This document shows positions 7,979 through 16,395 of a stretch of 64,000 nt of DNA, one piece after another (the first letter of the stretch is position 1; the number at the start of each line of letters is the position of its first letter). The notes beneath the pieces are model-generated. The model did no database searches, had not been told where the DNA came from, and saw only the letters and a list, made by a program, of their open reading frames with translations. The translations under genes and the position numbers were made by a program. The DNA is from AC-32 sp038237925. Lineage in GTDB: Bacteria; Actinomycetota; Thermoleophilia; Gaiellales; Gaiellaceae. Location: contig JBBRYF010000007.1 of NCBI GenBank assembly GCA_038237925.1, forward strand, positions 62,001-126,000, in the 5' to 3' direction.

Positions 7979-9814
7979 ATGGCCTGCGCCCGTCTCTTTG
8001 TTGCTGCTGCAGCCGCGCTCGCGGTGGCTGCCCCTGCCGGCCAGGCATTCGCGGCGCGGCCGACCAGCTTGCACGCCTTCACGCTGCGCGCCGACGAGCC
8101 GGTCGTCCACACGTTTGCGCGGACGCCGTCGTTTGCCTGGAATCCGGTCGCCGGCGCGAAGGCCTACCAGTTCGAGCTCTCGACGAGCCGCAAGTTCTCT
8201 GACAACGGCATCGTGTGGTCGGCCAGGGGCCTGAAGAGCCCGGCCGTCGCGATCCCGATCTCCCTCCCCTGGATCACCGGCAACCCGTACTCCCTGTATG
8301 CCCACGTGCGCGCCGTGACCGCACGCGGGTTGACCACCTGGAGCGTCCCATTCGGCTTCAACATGCGCTGGCCGGCCATCCCCGTGCCGATGTCGCCGAC
8401 CTACCCTGGACTGCTGCGCTGGACGCCCGTCGCGGGCGCGAGCGGCTACATGGTCTGGATGGTCGACGCCGGCCGCTGGTTCACGACCCGTTCCAACATG
8501 GCGGACGAGCGCGAGTACTACGCCTTCCATCAGAGCGCGCTCTGGACAAGCGCCGTGCACTGGCGCGTGCGGCCGATGCGCTGGCTCTACGGCTCGACCG
8601 ACAACGGACTTCCGTCCGTCTCGTATGGTCCTTGGAGCCCGGTCTACACGACCGTCAACCCACCGTTCGCCGCCGGCCCTCTCAGGGCGCTGGCGACCGT
8701 CTCCACCGTCGTCTCCGACGCCACCCGCTCACCCTCGCACCCGATCACGCCCGGCTTCGTCTACAGCGGGAACAGGTCGATCTGGGGCACGACCTCCGAG
8801 CTCTACCGCGTGCTCGTCTTCACGGACGAGGACTGCCTCAACGTCGTCTTCCGCGGCGCGATCGTGGGCAGCCCTGCCTACGTCCCGCGTGAGATCGGCC
8901 CGCTCGCGATGCCGACCGACACCACCGGCGTCGCCGATGCGCGCACGTCCTTCCTGCCCTTCGGCCCGGAACCAGCCTCGAAGAGCGCCGAGGGACTCGA
9001 CGTCAAGAGCAACGAGATGGACCTCGCCGCAGCCGGCGACGGGAGCCACAGCAGCATTCCGCCGTCACAGGTCGTCCAGGCGGCCAAGATCGACCTCTGG
9101 GACAGCGACTGGCCCGGCGGCCACTACTACTGGACCGTCGTGCCCGTCACCGCCGTGGCCGACCAGGTGCTCGTGACCTCGATGGCGGCGTCCAGCGTGA
9201 TCGGCGACACGACGATCACGGTCGCGAACGCAACCGGCATCGTCGCGGGTGACAGCCTCCAGATCGGCTCGCCTGCCGAGAACGCGGTCGTCGCGTCCGT
9301 CGCGGGCAACGTTGTAACGCTTGCCGCCCCACTCACCGCGATCCACGTAGTGGGCGACGCTGTGCTGCGGCCGAGCGGCGGCGTCAAGTACCGCGACGCC
9401 GAGCTGACGCAGGACACCTGCGCCGCGGGCCGCGTGATGACGTTCTCGAAGTCGAGCGACCCCGTCGTGACCACACAGGGCGTCCCCTTCGCATCCGGCC
9501 TCTCGCCCTCCGGCAAGCTCGTCGCCGCCACGAGCTCGGTTCCGCACTTCTATGGCCAGCCCCTGATCGCCTGGCAGACCGTCGCGGGCGCCGACCAGTA
9601 CGAGGTTCAGTGGAGCCGGAAGCTCTACCCGTGGCACACCGCCGGCTCAAAGCTCTCCTGGGCGAACTCGGAGACCGTGCCGCTCACGCCGGGCTCCTGG
9701 TACTACCGCGTCCGCGGGCTCGACTTCCTGATGACCGGCTCGAAGCCGCAGATGTCGTGGTCCGACCCGGCCCGCATCGTGGTCACGAAACCGCGCTTCC
9801 GCGTCGTTCGCTAG
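7979..9814 (+). CDS. Large secreted protein with fibronectin/SusE-like repeats, unknown function
   Basis: A clear signal peptide (MACARLFVAAAAALAVAAPAG, cleavage near AFA-AR) precedes about 585 residues. The pattern FAWNPVAGAKAYQFELS recurs as LRWTPVAGASGYMVWM and IAWQTVAGADQYEVQW, three diverged copies of a beta-sandwich repeat of the fibronectin III type. A 'VIGDTTITVANATGIVAGDSLQIG' type segment near residue 410 resembles beta-solenoid or phage-fibre linkers. It is probably an extracellular structural or binding protein. GTG at 7961 in frame is an alternative start. The stop shares CTAG with the convergent small gene. Confidence 0.7.
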   Translation: MACARLFVAAAAALAVAAPAGQAFAARPTSLHAFTLRADEPVVHTFARTPSFAWNPVAGAKAYQFELSTSRKFSDNGIVWSARGLKSPAVAIPISLPWITGNPYSLYAHVRAVTARGLTTWSVPFGFNMRWPAIPVPMSPTYPGLLRWTPVAGASGYMVWMVDAGRWFTTRSNMADEREYYAFHQSALWTSAVHWRVRPMRWLYGSTDNGLPSVSYGPWSPVYTTVNPPFAAGPLRALATVSTVVSDATRSPSHPITPGFVYSGNRSIWGTTSELYRVLVFTDEDCLNVVFRGAIVGSPAYVPREIGPLAMPTDTTGVADARTSFLPFGPEPASKSAEGLDVKSNEMDLAAAGDGSHSSIPPSQVVQAAKIDLWDSDWPGGHYYWTVVPVTAVADQVLVTSMAASSVIGDTTITVANATGIVAGDSLQIGSPAENAVVASVAGNVVTLAAPLTAIHVVGDAVLRPSGGVKYRDAELTQDTCAAGRVMTFSKSSDPVVTTQGVPFASGLSPSGKLVAATSSVPHFYGQPLIAWQTVAGADQYEVQWSRKLYPWHTAGSKLSWANSETVPLTPGSWYYRVRGLDFLMTGSKPQMSWSDPARIVVTKPRFRVVR

Positions 9815-10134
9815 CCACCCGGGTGCGGGAGTGATCGCTCCCCCGGCGCGACGATCACAGGCTGTCCGAAGATTGCGTCCGAGCGGATGCCCGGCGCCTG
9901 CCACGCGACCCCCTCGCCGGCTTGGCCGACGCCCGGAGTCCAGCCAAGCACGAGCAACGGTGCCTGCGTGGAGTCGACGACGGTGACGAGGTAGGCACGG
10001 CCGTCTCGTGCGAGCGGTCCGAGCAGCGTCACAACCTTCTGGCCGACCTGCTCCGCGAACGGCGCCGGGGGGTCGGGTTGGACGACGACATCGGCGGTTC
10101 CGCCCAAGAACGGCACGTAGTGGGCCGCCACCAC
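9811..10134 (-). CDS. Hypothetical protein downstream of the DUF4349 gene
   Basis: The 107-residue frame on the same strand as the sigma/DUF4349 genes starts with GTG at 10134 (or 10137), about 50 nt after that gene's stop. It has protein-like composition with several beta-type segments (AYLVTVVDSTQAPLLVLGW) and no Cys or membrane segment. The stop is inside CTAG shared with the convergent secreted-protein gene, which favours it being genuine. I recognise no family. Confidence 0.45.
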   Translation of the reverse strand: MVAAHYVPFLGGTADVVVQPDPPAPFAEQVGQKVVTLLGPLARDGRAYLVTVVDSTQAPLLVLGWTPGVGQAGEGVAWQAPGIRSDAIFGQPVIVAPGERSLPHPGG

Positions 10135-10187
10135 GGTCGCCCCGGCGGCGTCGGCCCCGGCTTGCGCCTGCCGCCAGTCGTCTCAGC

Positions 10188-11207
10188 TCAGGCCCGTTCG
10201 AGGAGACGCCTGTCCGAGCGCTTGCGGGCGGCGCGAGCCGACGCGATCCCGGCACCGCCGAGCAGGAGCAGCGGACCTGCGACGACAAGGGCGTAGAGCA
10301 GGATCTCGAGCTCGCGCAAAAGCACCGCGCCCGCGTCGTCGAGCGTGCGGTCGAATCGCGTCGGCGGCGCGGCGGCCTGGTGGGCCGGCGTCGTCAGCGA
10401 GAGCGTGATCCGCGCGAGCCGGGCGCTCTTCAGCAGATGCGCGTGCTTGACCCGTAGCGTCTGGAGACGGTGGCGAATCGCCGGTGCCTCCGTTGGGCCG
10501 GCGGTCTTCAGCTCACGCTCGAGCTTCGCGATCTGCTGCGCCTCGCGGTCGACGCGCTTGGTCACGTCGAGGATGCCGGTGCGCTGCTGCAGGATCGTGC
10601 CGAGGCTCGTCAGTTCAGCGAGTGCCGTCTGGACGTTCCCGACCGGGACCCGGAGAACGAGCGTGGCGCCGCCATGCTTGCCGCCGCTCGTCGCGTACTG
10701 CACCGAGGCGACGTAGCCACCGAGACCCCGCGTGAGATTCGTCGCCCGCCTCGTCGCACTGGACAAACCGTTCACGTCCTTCACCCGCAGCCGCAGCGAG
10801 GCGTCGTAGCGCTGCAGCCGCGCAGGAGACGCGACCAAGTACGGGGTGTACGGAGTAAGTGCCTTCCTGTCGAGGAAACGCCCAGAGGCGTTCCGTGCCG
10901 GCGCCGCCGCGGACGAGCCCTTCAGCTCCTGTACAGGCGCGAGCGTCGAATGCGATCCGGCGCCCGCCGTCTTCCTGCCACCGAGCCCGGTCACGCCCGC
11001 GACGACGAAAGAGCCGAGCAGTGCGGCCGCAGCGACGCCGAAGACGAGACGGCGGCTCGGCGCGCGCAACGCCCGACGCTGCCTCGGCTCCACAGCCTCC
11101 AAAGCGACAACACGCGCGCGCAGCGACCCCGACGCAACCGGCCGAGCCGCACGTAGCTCCGTCGCGAGCTTCTCGAACCGGTCGTCAACGAGCTCAAGCG
11201 GCGACAC
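10188..11207 (-). CDS. DUF4349 membrane protein, likely anti-sigma partner
   Basis: 339 residues: a cytoplasmic N-terminus of about 55, a transmembrane helix (LVFGVAAAALLGSFVVAGV), a DUF4349-like extracytoplasmic domain with a long helical hairpin (RVDREAQQIAKLERELKTAG region, near 230), and a second C-terminal helix (ILLYALVVAGPLLLLGGAG). Its start overlaps the ECF sigma gene end by 14 nt. DUF4349 proteins with a single-pass anchor next to a sigma gene are plausible anti-sigma factors, here without a zinc anti-sigma motif in the N-terminal part (inference). It could respond to envelope state. Confidence 0.75.
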   Translation of the reverse strand: MSPLELVDDRFEKLATELRAARPVASGSLRARVVALEAVEPRQRRALRAPSRRLVFGVAAAALLGSFVVAGVTGLGGRKTAGAGSHSTLAPVQELKGSSAAAPARNASGRFLDRKALTPYTPYLVASPARLQRYDASLRLRVKDVNGLSSATRRATNLTRGLGGYVASVQYATSGGKHGGATLVLRVPVGNVQTALAELTSLGTILQQRTGILDVTKRVDREAQQIAKLERELKTAGPTEAPAIRHRLQTLRVKHAHLLKSARLARITLSLTTPAHQAAAPPTRFDRTLDDAGAVLLRELEILLYALVVAGPLLLLGGAGIASARAARKRSDRRLLERA

Positions 11208-11715
11208 CGGCGCTCACCTCCTTCTCCAGCTTCTGCAGGGCGCGGCTGAGCCGCGTTGAGCACGCCGTCGTGCTGATGCCAAGCACGCGAGCGGCGCCGT
11301 CGCCGTCCAGCTCGAGCACGATGCGCAGCGCTACCACCTCCCGCTCGGCCGCCGAGAGGCGCGCGAGCGCTTGCTCCAGCTCCGGCGAGAGACCCTCGCC
11401 GAAGACCGCCTCGGCCTCGCGCGACTCGACGACCGCGTAGCGCCCCTCACGTCGCTTGCGGCGATCCTCCGCGCGAAAGTGGTCGAGCGCAGTCGAGCGC
11501 GCGAGCTGGCAGAGCCACGTGCGCGGCCCGCCGCGGCGGGGGTCGAAGCGGTGCCACCGCTCGCAGGCCCGCGCGAACGTCTCGGCGGTCAGCTCCTCGG
11601 CGGTGGCTCTGTCTCCAGTCAGGTACACGAGATAGGCATGGACGTCGTCGAGGTGGCGCTCCGCCGCCTCTGCGAATTCCGCTTTCACGGCGTCTATACG
11701 CCGCCGCCGGCCCAT
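11194..11715 (-). CDS. ECF-type RNA polymerase sigma factor
   Basis: The 173-residue product has region 2 with DVHAYLVYLTGDRATAEELTAE (core binding and melting, residues 23-45) and region 4 with LSAAEREVVALRIVLELDG plus a helix-turn-helix ARVLGISTTACSTRLSRAL near the C-terminus. It lacks extra domains. It starts 9 nt after opcA and overlaps the DUF4349 gene, so it may be co-transcribed with the pentose phosphate operon or have its own promoter. It probably directs a small stress or envelope regulon. Confidence 0.93.
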   Translation of the reverse strand: MGRRRRIDAVKAEFAEAAERHLDDVHAYLVYLTGDRATAEELTAETFARACERWHRFDPRRGGPRTWLCQLARSTALDHFRAEDRRKRREGRYAVVESREAEAVFGEGLSPELEQALARLSAAEREVVALRIVLELDGDGAARVLGISTTACSTRLSRALQKLEKEVSAGVAA

Positions 11716-11724
11716 CGCGTCACA

Positions 11725-12579
11725 TCATGCTGCGCGAACCGCCTCCTCGTACAAGCGGTCGCAGGAAAAGCGGTCGAGCTCGTCGCTGAGCAGATCCGAG
11801 GGATCGGGCGGGTCGCCGGGCGGGAATGGCGCCGGCTCGCCGTCGACCTCGACGCCGACGAGCGTCTTCGAGGCCACGTGCTCGAGCTCGACCTCGTGCC
11901 CGAGCCGCGAGCGGAGCCAGCCCGCGAGCAGGAACGCCTGAGCTTCGGTCCCTTCCACCTTGATCCGCTTCACGCCGCCGATCTCCGGCCAGAGCGACGC
12001 GAGCTGCGGCCGCCAGCGGCTCGTCCTGGCCCAGGCGATGTCGGAGACGACCACGCGGCCGAAGATCTCCGCGAGCCGCGCGTACGGCGCCGGTAGGTCC
12101 GGCCACTCGGTGCTGTCGACGATCAGGCGGTCGACGACGTCGAGCAGGTCCTCGAACGCCTGCTCCCCGAAGGGCGGGAGTCCGCGCCAGCGCAGGAAGA
12201 CCGGCAGTTCGGGCAAGAGCAGGGGCTGGACGACGCTCGCCGGCACCGCTGCGCGGCTCCCGCCGAGGCGGACGCGCACCGTCTCGACGCAGACCTGCCG
12301 TCCCCCGCCGGCGGCAAAGCGGTCGACCTCGACGCCCGCCTCGAGACCGTCCGGCGCCTCGGGATCCGGGACCAGAACGATCGTACGCGACGGGTGGCCC
12401 TCGGCCAAACCGGCGAGCACGTCCTCGGCGGCCTCGACCCATTCGGCGGGAACCCACGCGATATGCGTCATCACGCTCGTCCGCTGAAAGGGCTCGCCGG
12501 TGTCCTTGTCGAGCCGCAGCCGCAGGAGCTCGCGGTCGACCTCGGCGACGGTGCTCAGTGTGCCTTCAGTGGCCGACAC
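11725..12579 (-). CDS. opcA: Glucose-6-phosphate dehydrogenase assembly protein OpcA
   Basis: The 284-residue protein matches the OpcA layout known from actinobacteria and cyanobacteria, where it promotes assembly and activity of Zwf. Recognisable segments are RTSVMTHIAWVP near residue 33, LPVFLRWRGLPPFG near 130 and the DSTEWPDL motif near 155. Normally it directly follows zwf; here a foreign-looking gene intervenes. Start GTG 12579 follows a TAGAAC box by 3 nt, so a private promoter may exist. The stop is 9 nt before the sigma gene. Confidence 0.9.
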   Translation of the reverse strand: MSATEGTLSTVAEVDRELLRLRLDKDTGEPFQRTSVMTHIAWVPAEWVEAAEDVLAGLAEGHPSRTIVLVPDPEAPDGLEAGVEVDRFAAGGGRQVCVETVRVRLGGSRAAVPASVVQPLLLPELPVFLRWRGLPPFGEQAFEDLLDVVDRLIVDSTEWPDLPAPYARLAEIFGRVVVSDIAWARTSRWRPQLASLWPEIGGVKRIKVEGTEAQAFLLAGWLRSRLGHEVELEHVASKTLVGVEVDGEPAPFPPGDPPDPSDLLSDELDRFSCDRLYEEAVRAA

Positions 12580-12591
12580 TAGGTTCTACCC

Positions 12592-13881
12592 CTATCTGTT
12601 TCCAAGATCGGCTGCAGCCTGAGCGACGCGCTGCAATATCGCACGATCGATTAACGATCGAACCAATGGTTCAGTGCCCACGCTCGCAATACGCGTTCCG
12701 AACTGAGTCGGTCCGAGTTCGATGAAGAGCTTGCCGAGCGCCTCGTCGGCGAAGCTACTCGAGATCATCGGCACGCCAGACCAGTCGAGTACCAACCGCT
12801 TCGTCGGTTCTGCATTCAGCAAGTTTCGACACTTCGTGCGAAGCTCAACGCCCGCGTGACGTGTTCCGAATCCAATGCTCTCTTCTTGAATGCAAACGAC
12901 TAGATGGTCTTCTGCGCCGCCGTATTGAAGATCGACGATGTCTGCAGCGGGCGGACGAGGGGTTCCATCTAGTGCCAGTGCCTCCTCGATCGCGAAATCG
13001 GCGTCCGTTCGAAGCTCAGCCATCACAAGAGTCCCGGGGAACCTCATGTCTCCAGGGAACCGCGTCTTCCGAGGGCGATACTCGCCGCCACGAGCGTCGC
13101 GATAGACCGCGATTTGTCCCTTGCCCGAACTGATCTTGAAAGACCCTTCCGCATAGGTCGCGATCCGAAGACTCCCAGCAAGACCGTTTCCTTGTCCCGA
13201 ATCTGGAATCGAGGTGACGCCGCTCTTCATCGCTTCTTCCAGAGCCTCGACGTCGTTTCTTAACGTCGGAAATGCCTCGCGCATCGCGACAGGCACTCCA
13301 CGACCACCGTCGCCCACGACGAATTTGATCTTATGCTCGTCGCGAAACGTCGAGACCTGCAGTAGTCCACCCTGGTCGGCTTGTGCGTGGTTCAAAACGT
13401 TGTCAGTGATCTCGTTGAGCGACCACTCAAGCGCGCTGATGACATCTCGGCGTAAGTCCATATTCCTTAGCGCGACGTCGAGAGCCGCGTTCACGCCGTC
13501 CTGTTGCTCGGCGTGGGTTGTGTAACGCCGAAGAGCAAGGTGCTGCGGATGCGACATGTCGACTTTCGGGTGCTCGGCATCGAGGAAGTGAGCCCAGTTC
13601 GCATTGAGGAAGAGCTGCCGCAGGTTTACCGACTCCGGCAGCAAGACCTTGAACGTATTACCTCGCCGCCGTCTGTGGTCGACGAGGCAGATGATCGGCA
13701 GGATCGCGTCAGCGTAGGCGCGCGTGGTCGATCGAAAATCGAGCACGAGATCGGTGAATCCGCGGTTCAGTGCGTCATAGAGGGCGGGTACGAAGTCCCG
13801 TACTGCCTTGTCATTGACTCGCTCGGTAAAGCGAAGCGCGTTCTTACTTCGGTTGACGCTCCGGATGAGGATCGGCGTCAC
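12592..13881 (-). CDS. GHKL ATPase with C-terminal STAS-like (DUF4325) domain, inserted between zwf and opcA
   Basis: 429 residues. The N-terminal ~115 residues look like a STAS-like fold (LVLDFRSTTRAYADAILPI). A GHKL ATPase core follows with LEWSLNEITDNVLNHA (N box, ~residue 150), VVGDGGRGVP (G1, ~190) and GNGLAGSLRIA (G2, ~235). The C-terminal 100 residues match the DUF4325 STAS-like pattern (KRLVLDWSGVPMISSSFADE). Such proteins resemble anti-sigma/anti-anti-sigma modules or effector-like ATPases; the role is unknown. The gene is markedly less GC-rich than its neighbours and uses codons such as AAT, TTA and CGT freely, which indicates transfer. GTG 13881 has GAAGG 7 nt upstream, overlapping none of zwf. 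Confidence 0.85.
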   Translation of the reverse strand: MTPILIRSVNRSKNALRFTERVNDKAVRDFVPALYDALNRGFTDLVLDFRSTTRAYADAILPIICLVDHRRRRGNTFKVLLPESVNLRQLFLNANWAHFLDAEHPKVDMSHPQHLALRRYTTHAEQQDGVNAALDVALRNMDLRRDVISALEWSLNEITDNVLNHAQADQGGLLQVSTFRDEHKIKFVVGDGGRGVPVAMREAFPTLRNDVEALEEAMKSGVTSIPDSGQGNGLAGSLRIATYAEGSFKISSGKGQIAVYRDARGGEYRPRKTRFPGDMRFPGTLVMAELRTDADFAIEEALALDGTPRPPAADIVDLQYGGAEDHLVVCIQEESIGFGTRHAGVELRTKCRNLLNAEPTKRLVLDWSGVPMISSSFADEALGKLFIELGPTQFGTRIASVGTEPLVRSLIDRAILQRVAQAAADLGNR

Positions 13882-13891
13882 AGGTAGGCCT

Positions 13892-15412
13892 TCAGTGCCG
13901 TCGCCACATCCGACCGTCCCGCCGCATCAGCTCGTCCGAGGCCGCCGGGCCCCAGGTCCCCGCGGCGTAGTTCGGGAACACCGGCTTGTCGCGCTTCCAG
14001 AACGCGACGATCGCGTCGACCAGCGACCACTGCTCCTCGACCTCGTCGGCGCGCGTGAAGAGCGTGGCGTCGCCGAGCAGGCAGTCCAAGAGCAGCCGCT
14101 CGTAGGCCTCGGGTATGCCGGTGCGGAAGGCGCCGCCGTAGAGGAAGTCCATGTGCACCGTGCGCAGCGTCATCCCCTGGCCCGGAACCTTCGCGGCGAA
14201 CTCGAGCGAGACGCCCTCGTCGGGCTGGATGTGGCAGACGAGCACGTTCGGGCGCAGGCCGCCGTCCTCGGTCACCTCGAAAGGCGGGTGCGGCGCGCGC
14301 TTGAACTCGATCGCGATCGTGGTCTCCCGGCGCGCGAGCCGCTTGCCGGCCCGTATGTAGAAGGGCGTGTCGGCCCAGCGCCAGTTGTCGACGTAGAGCT
14401 TCGCGGCCACGTACGTCTCCGTCAGCGAGCCGGCGGCCACGCCGGGCTCCTCGCGATAGGCGGGCACCTCCTCGCCCTCGATGTAGCCGCGCCCGTACTG
14501 GCCGCGGACGACGTGCTTCGGGCCGGGCGTGTGCAGGGCGCGCAGCACCTTCACCTTCTCGTTGCGCACCGACTCGGCCGTGAAGTCGATCGGCGGCTCC
14601 ATCGCCGTCAGCGCCACGAGCTGCAGCAGGTGGTTCTGGAGCACGTCGCGGATCGCCCCGACCTCCTCGTAGAAGGCGCCACGCCCTTCGATTCCGATCG
14701 ACTCGGCGACGGTGATCTGGACGTGGTCGACGAACTGCCGGTTCCAGATCGGCTCGAAGATCCCGTTCGCGAAGCGCAGCGCCAGCAGGTTCTGGACCGT
14801 CTCCTTGCCGAGGTAGTGGTCGATCCGGAAGATCTCGTCCTCGGCGAAGTGCTGCTCGATCTCGGTGTTCAGCGCTCGGGCGGACTCGAGGTCGCGGCCG
14901 AACGGCTTCTCGACGATCAGGCGCGTCCAGCCCTCGGCCGAGCGGCGCTCGCCGATCTCGCCGATCAGCGTCGCGATCGCATCCGGCGGGACGGCGAGGT
15001 AGTAGACCCGGTTGCCGGCGGTGCCGCGCTGCTCGTCGAGCTCGTTCAGCACCTTGACGACCTGATCCTCGCCGCCCTCGTCGGCGAAGTCGGTCGAGAC
15101 GTAGCGCATGCCCTCCGCCAGCCAGTTCCAGTGCTCCTCGTCGAAGTCGTCGCGCCCGAACTCCTGGACGGCGTGCTTCATCCGCTCGCGGAACTCGTCG
15201 TCGGTACCCTCGCTGCGGGCGACGCCGACCACGGCGAACCTCTCGGGCAGGAGGCGCCTGAGCGCGAGCGAGTAGAGGGCGGGGAAGAGCTTCCGCCGCG
15301 TCAGGTCGCCGGAGGCGCCGAAGATCACGAGCGCGCATGGGTCGGGCGTGCGTCGGAGGTGCAACCCTTCGAGAAGCGGGTTCTCTTGTGTCGGCTGCGC
15401 GGTCTCCGTCAT
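13892..15412 (-). CDS. zwf: Glucose-6-phosphate 1-dehydrogenase
   Basis: 506 residues with the dinucleotide-binding IFGASGDLTRRKLFPALY at about 30-45, the catalytic RIDHYLGKE segment near 195 and the RNEKVKVLRAL region typical of Zwf. It makes 6-phosphogluconolactone and NADPH in the oxidative pentose phosphate branch. ATG at 15412 overlaps the gnd stop as ATGA, so translation is coupled to gnd. Confidence 0.97.
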   Translation of the reverse strand: MTETAQPTQENPLLEGLHLRRTPDPCALVIFGASGDLTRRKLFPALYSLALRRLLPERFAVVGVARSEGTDDEFRERMKHAVQEFGRDDFDEEHWNWLAEGMRYVSTDFADEGGEDQVVKVLNELDEQRGTAGNRVYYLAVPPDAIATLIGEIGERRSAEGWTRLIVEKPFGRDLESARALNTEIEQHFAEDEIFRIDHYLGKETVQNLLALRFANGIFEPIWNRQFVDHVQITVAESIGIEGRGAFYEEVGAIRDVLQNHLLQLVALTAMEPPIDFTAESVRNEKVKVLRALHTPGPKHVVRGQYGRGYIEGEEVPAYREEPGVAAGSLTETYVAAKLYVDNWRWADTPFYIRAGKRLARRETTIAIEFKRAPHPPFEVTEDGGLRPNVLVCHIQPDEGVSLEFAAKVPGQGMTLRTVHMDFLYGGAFRTGIPEAYERLLLDCLLGDATLFTRADEVEEQWSLVDAIVAFWKRDKPVFPNYAAGTWGPAASDELMRRDGRMWRRH

Positions 15413-16395
15413 TCCGGGGTCTTCTCCAGGTGCCCGCCGAAGGCCTTCCGCATCGCGGAGAGGACGCGGTTGCCCCAATCGGCCTCGCCGCGAGAGGAGA
15501 AACGGTCGAAGAGCGACGCGGCCAGGACCGGCACCGGGACGCCTTCCTCGACCGCGGCCTGCACCGTCCAGCGGCCCTCGCCGGAGTCGCTCACGCGGCC
15601 GGCGTAGTCGTCGAGATTCGGCGACTCGTGCAGTGCCTGGGCGGTGAGGTCGAGCAGCCACGACGCGATCACGGAGCCGCGGCGCCAGAGCTCGGTGACG
15701 GCCGCGACGTCGAGCTCGTAGTGATAGTGCTCGGGGTCGCGGATCGGCGTCGTCTCCGCGTCCGACTCCTGTTCGTGCAGGCCGATGTTCGCGTGCTTGA
15801 GCACATTCAGCCCTTCGGCGTACGCCTGCATCACGCCGTACTCGATCCCGTTGTGGACCATCTTCACGAAGTGCCCCGCGCCGGGCGGGCCGCAGTGGAG
15901 CCAGCCCTGCTCCTCGGGTGCGGGGTCGCCTTCGCGGCCGGGTGTGCGCCCGGCCGAGTCGACCCCGGGCGCGAGCGCCTCGAAGACCGGCTCCAGGCGG
16001 CCGACCGCTTCGTCGTCACCGCCGACCATCAGGCAGTACCCGCGGTTGCGGCCCAACACGCCGCCGCTCGTGCCGACGTCGACGAAGTGGATGCCCTTGT
16101 CGCGCAGCTCAGCCGATCGGCGCAGGTCGTCGACGTAGTACGAGTTGCCGCCGTCGACGATCGTGTCGCCCTTCTCGAGCTGCGGCGCAAGCTCCGAGAC
16201 GACCTGGTCGACGAGCCCGGCCGGCACCATCAGCCAGACCGAGCGCGGCGCATCGAGCTGCTGGGCGAGCTCCTCGAGAGAAGAGGCCGTCGACTCGACC
16301 TTCGGGTCGAACGTCTTCACGTCGTGGCCCGCCTCGCGCAGCCGCTCGGTCATGTTCCCGCCCATCCGCCCGAGGCCGACCATCCCGAGCTGCAC
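15409..16395 (-). CDS. gnd: 6-phosphogluconate dehydrogenase (decarboxylating), short type
   Basis: 328 residues with GMVGLGRMGGNM Rossmann start, VDGGNSYYVDDLRR and the GPPGAGHFVKMVHNGIEYG catalytic segment, near residue 180. The length matches the short (~300-residue) Gnd class rather than the 470-residue enzyme. It has an inserted Pro/Gly-rich strip (AGRTPGREGDPAPEEQG) before the catalytic segment. GTG start at 16395 overlaps the pgi TAG by one base. It produces ribulose 5-phosphate and NAD(P)H. Confidence 0.95.
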   Translation of the reverse strand: MQLGMVGLGRMGGNMTERLREAGHDVKTFDPKVESTASSLEELAQQLDAPRSVWLMVPAGLVDQVVSELAPQLEKGDTIVDGGNSYYVDDLRRSAELRDKGIHFVDVGTSGGVLGRNRGYCLMVGGDDEAVGRLEPVFEALAPGVDSAGRTPGREGDPAPEEQGWLHCGPPGAGHFVKMVHNGIEYGVMQAYAEGLNVLKHANIGLHEQESDAETTPIRDPEHYHYELDVAAVTELWRRGSVIASWLLDLTAQALHESPNLDDYAGRVSDSGEGRWTVQAAVEEGVPVPVLAASLFDRFSSRGEADWGNRVLSAMRKAFGGHLEKTPE

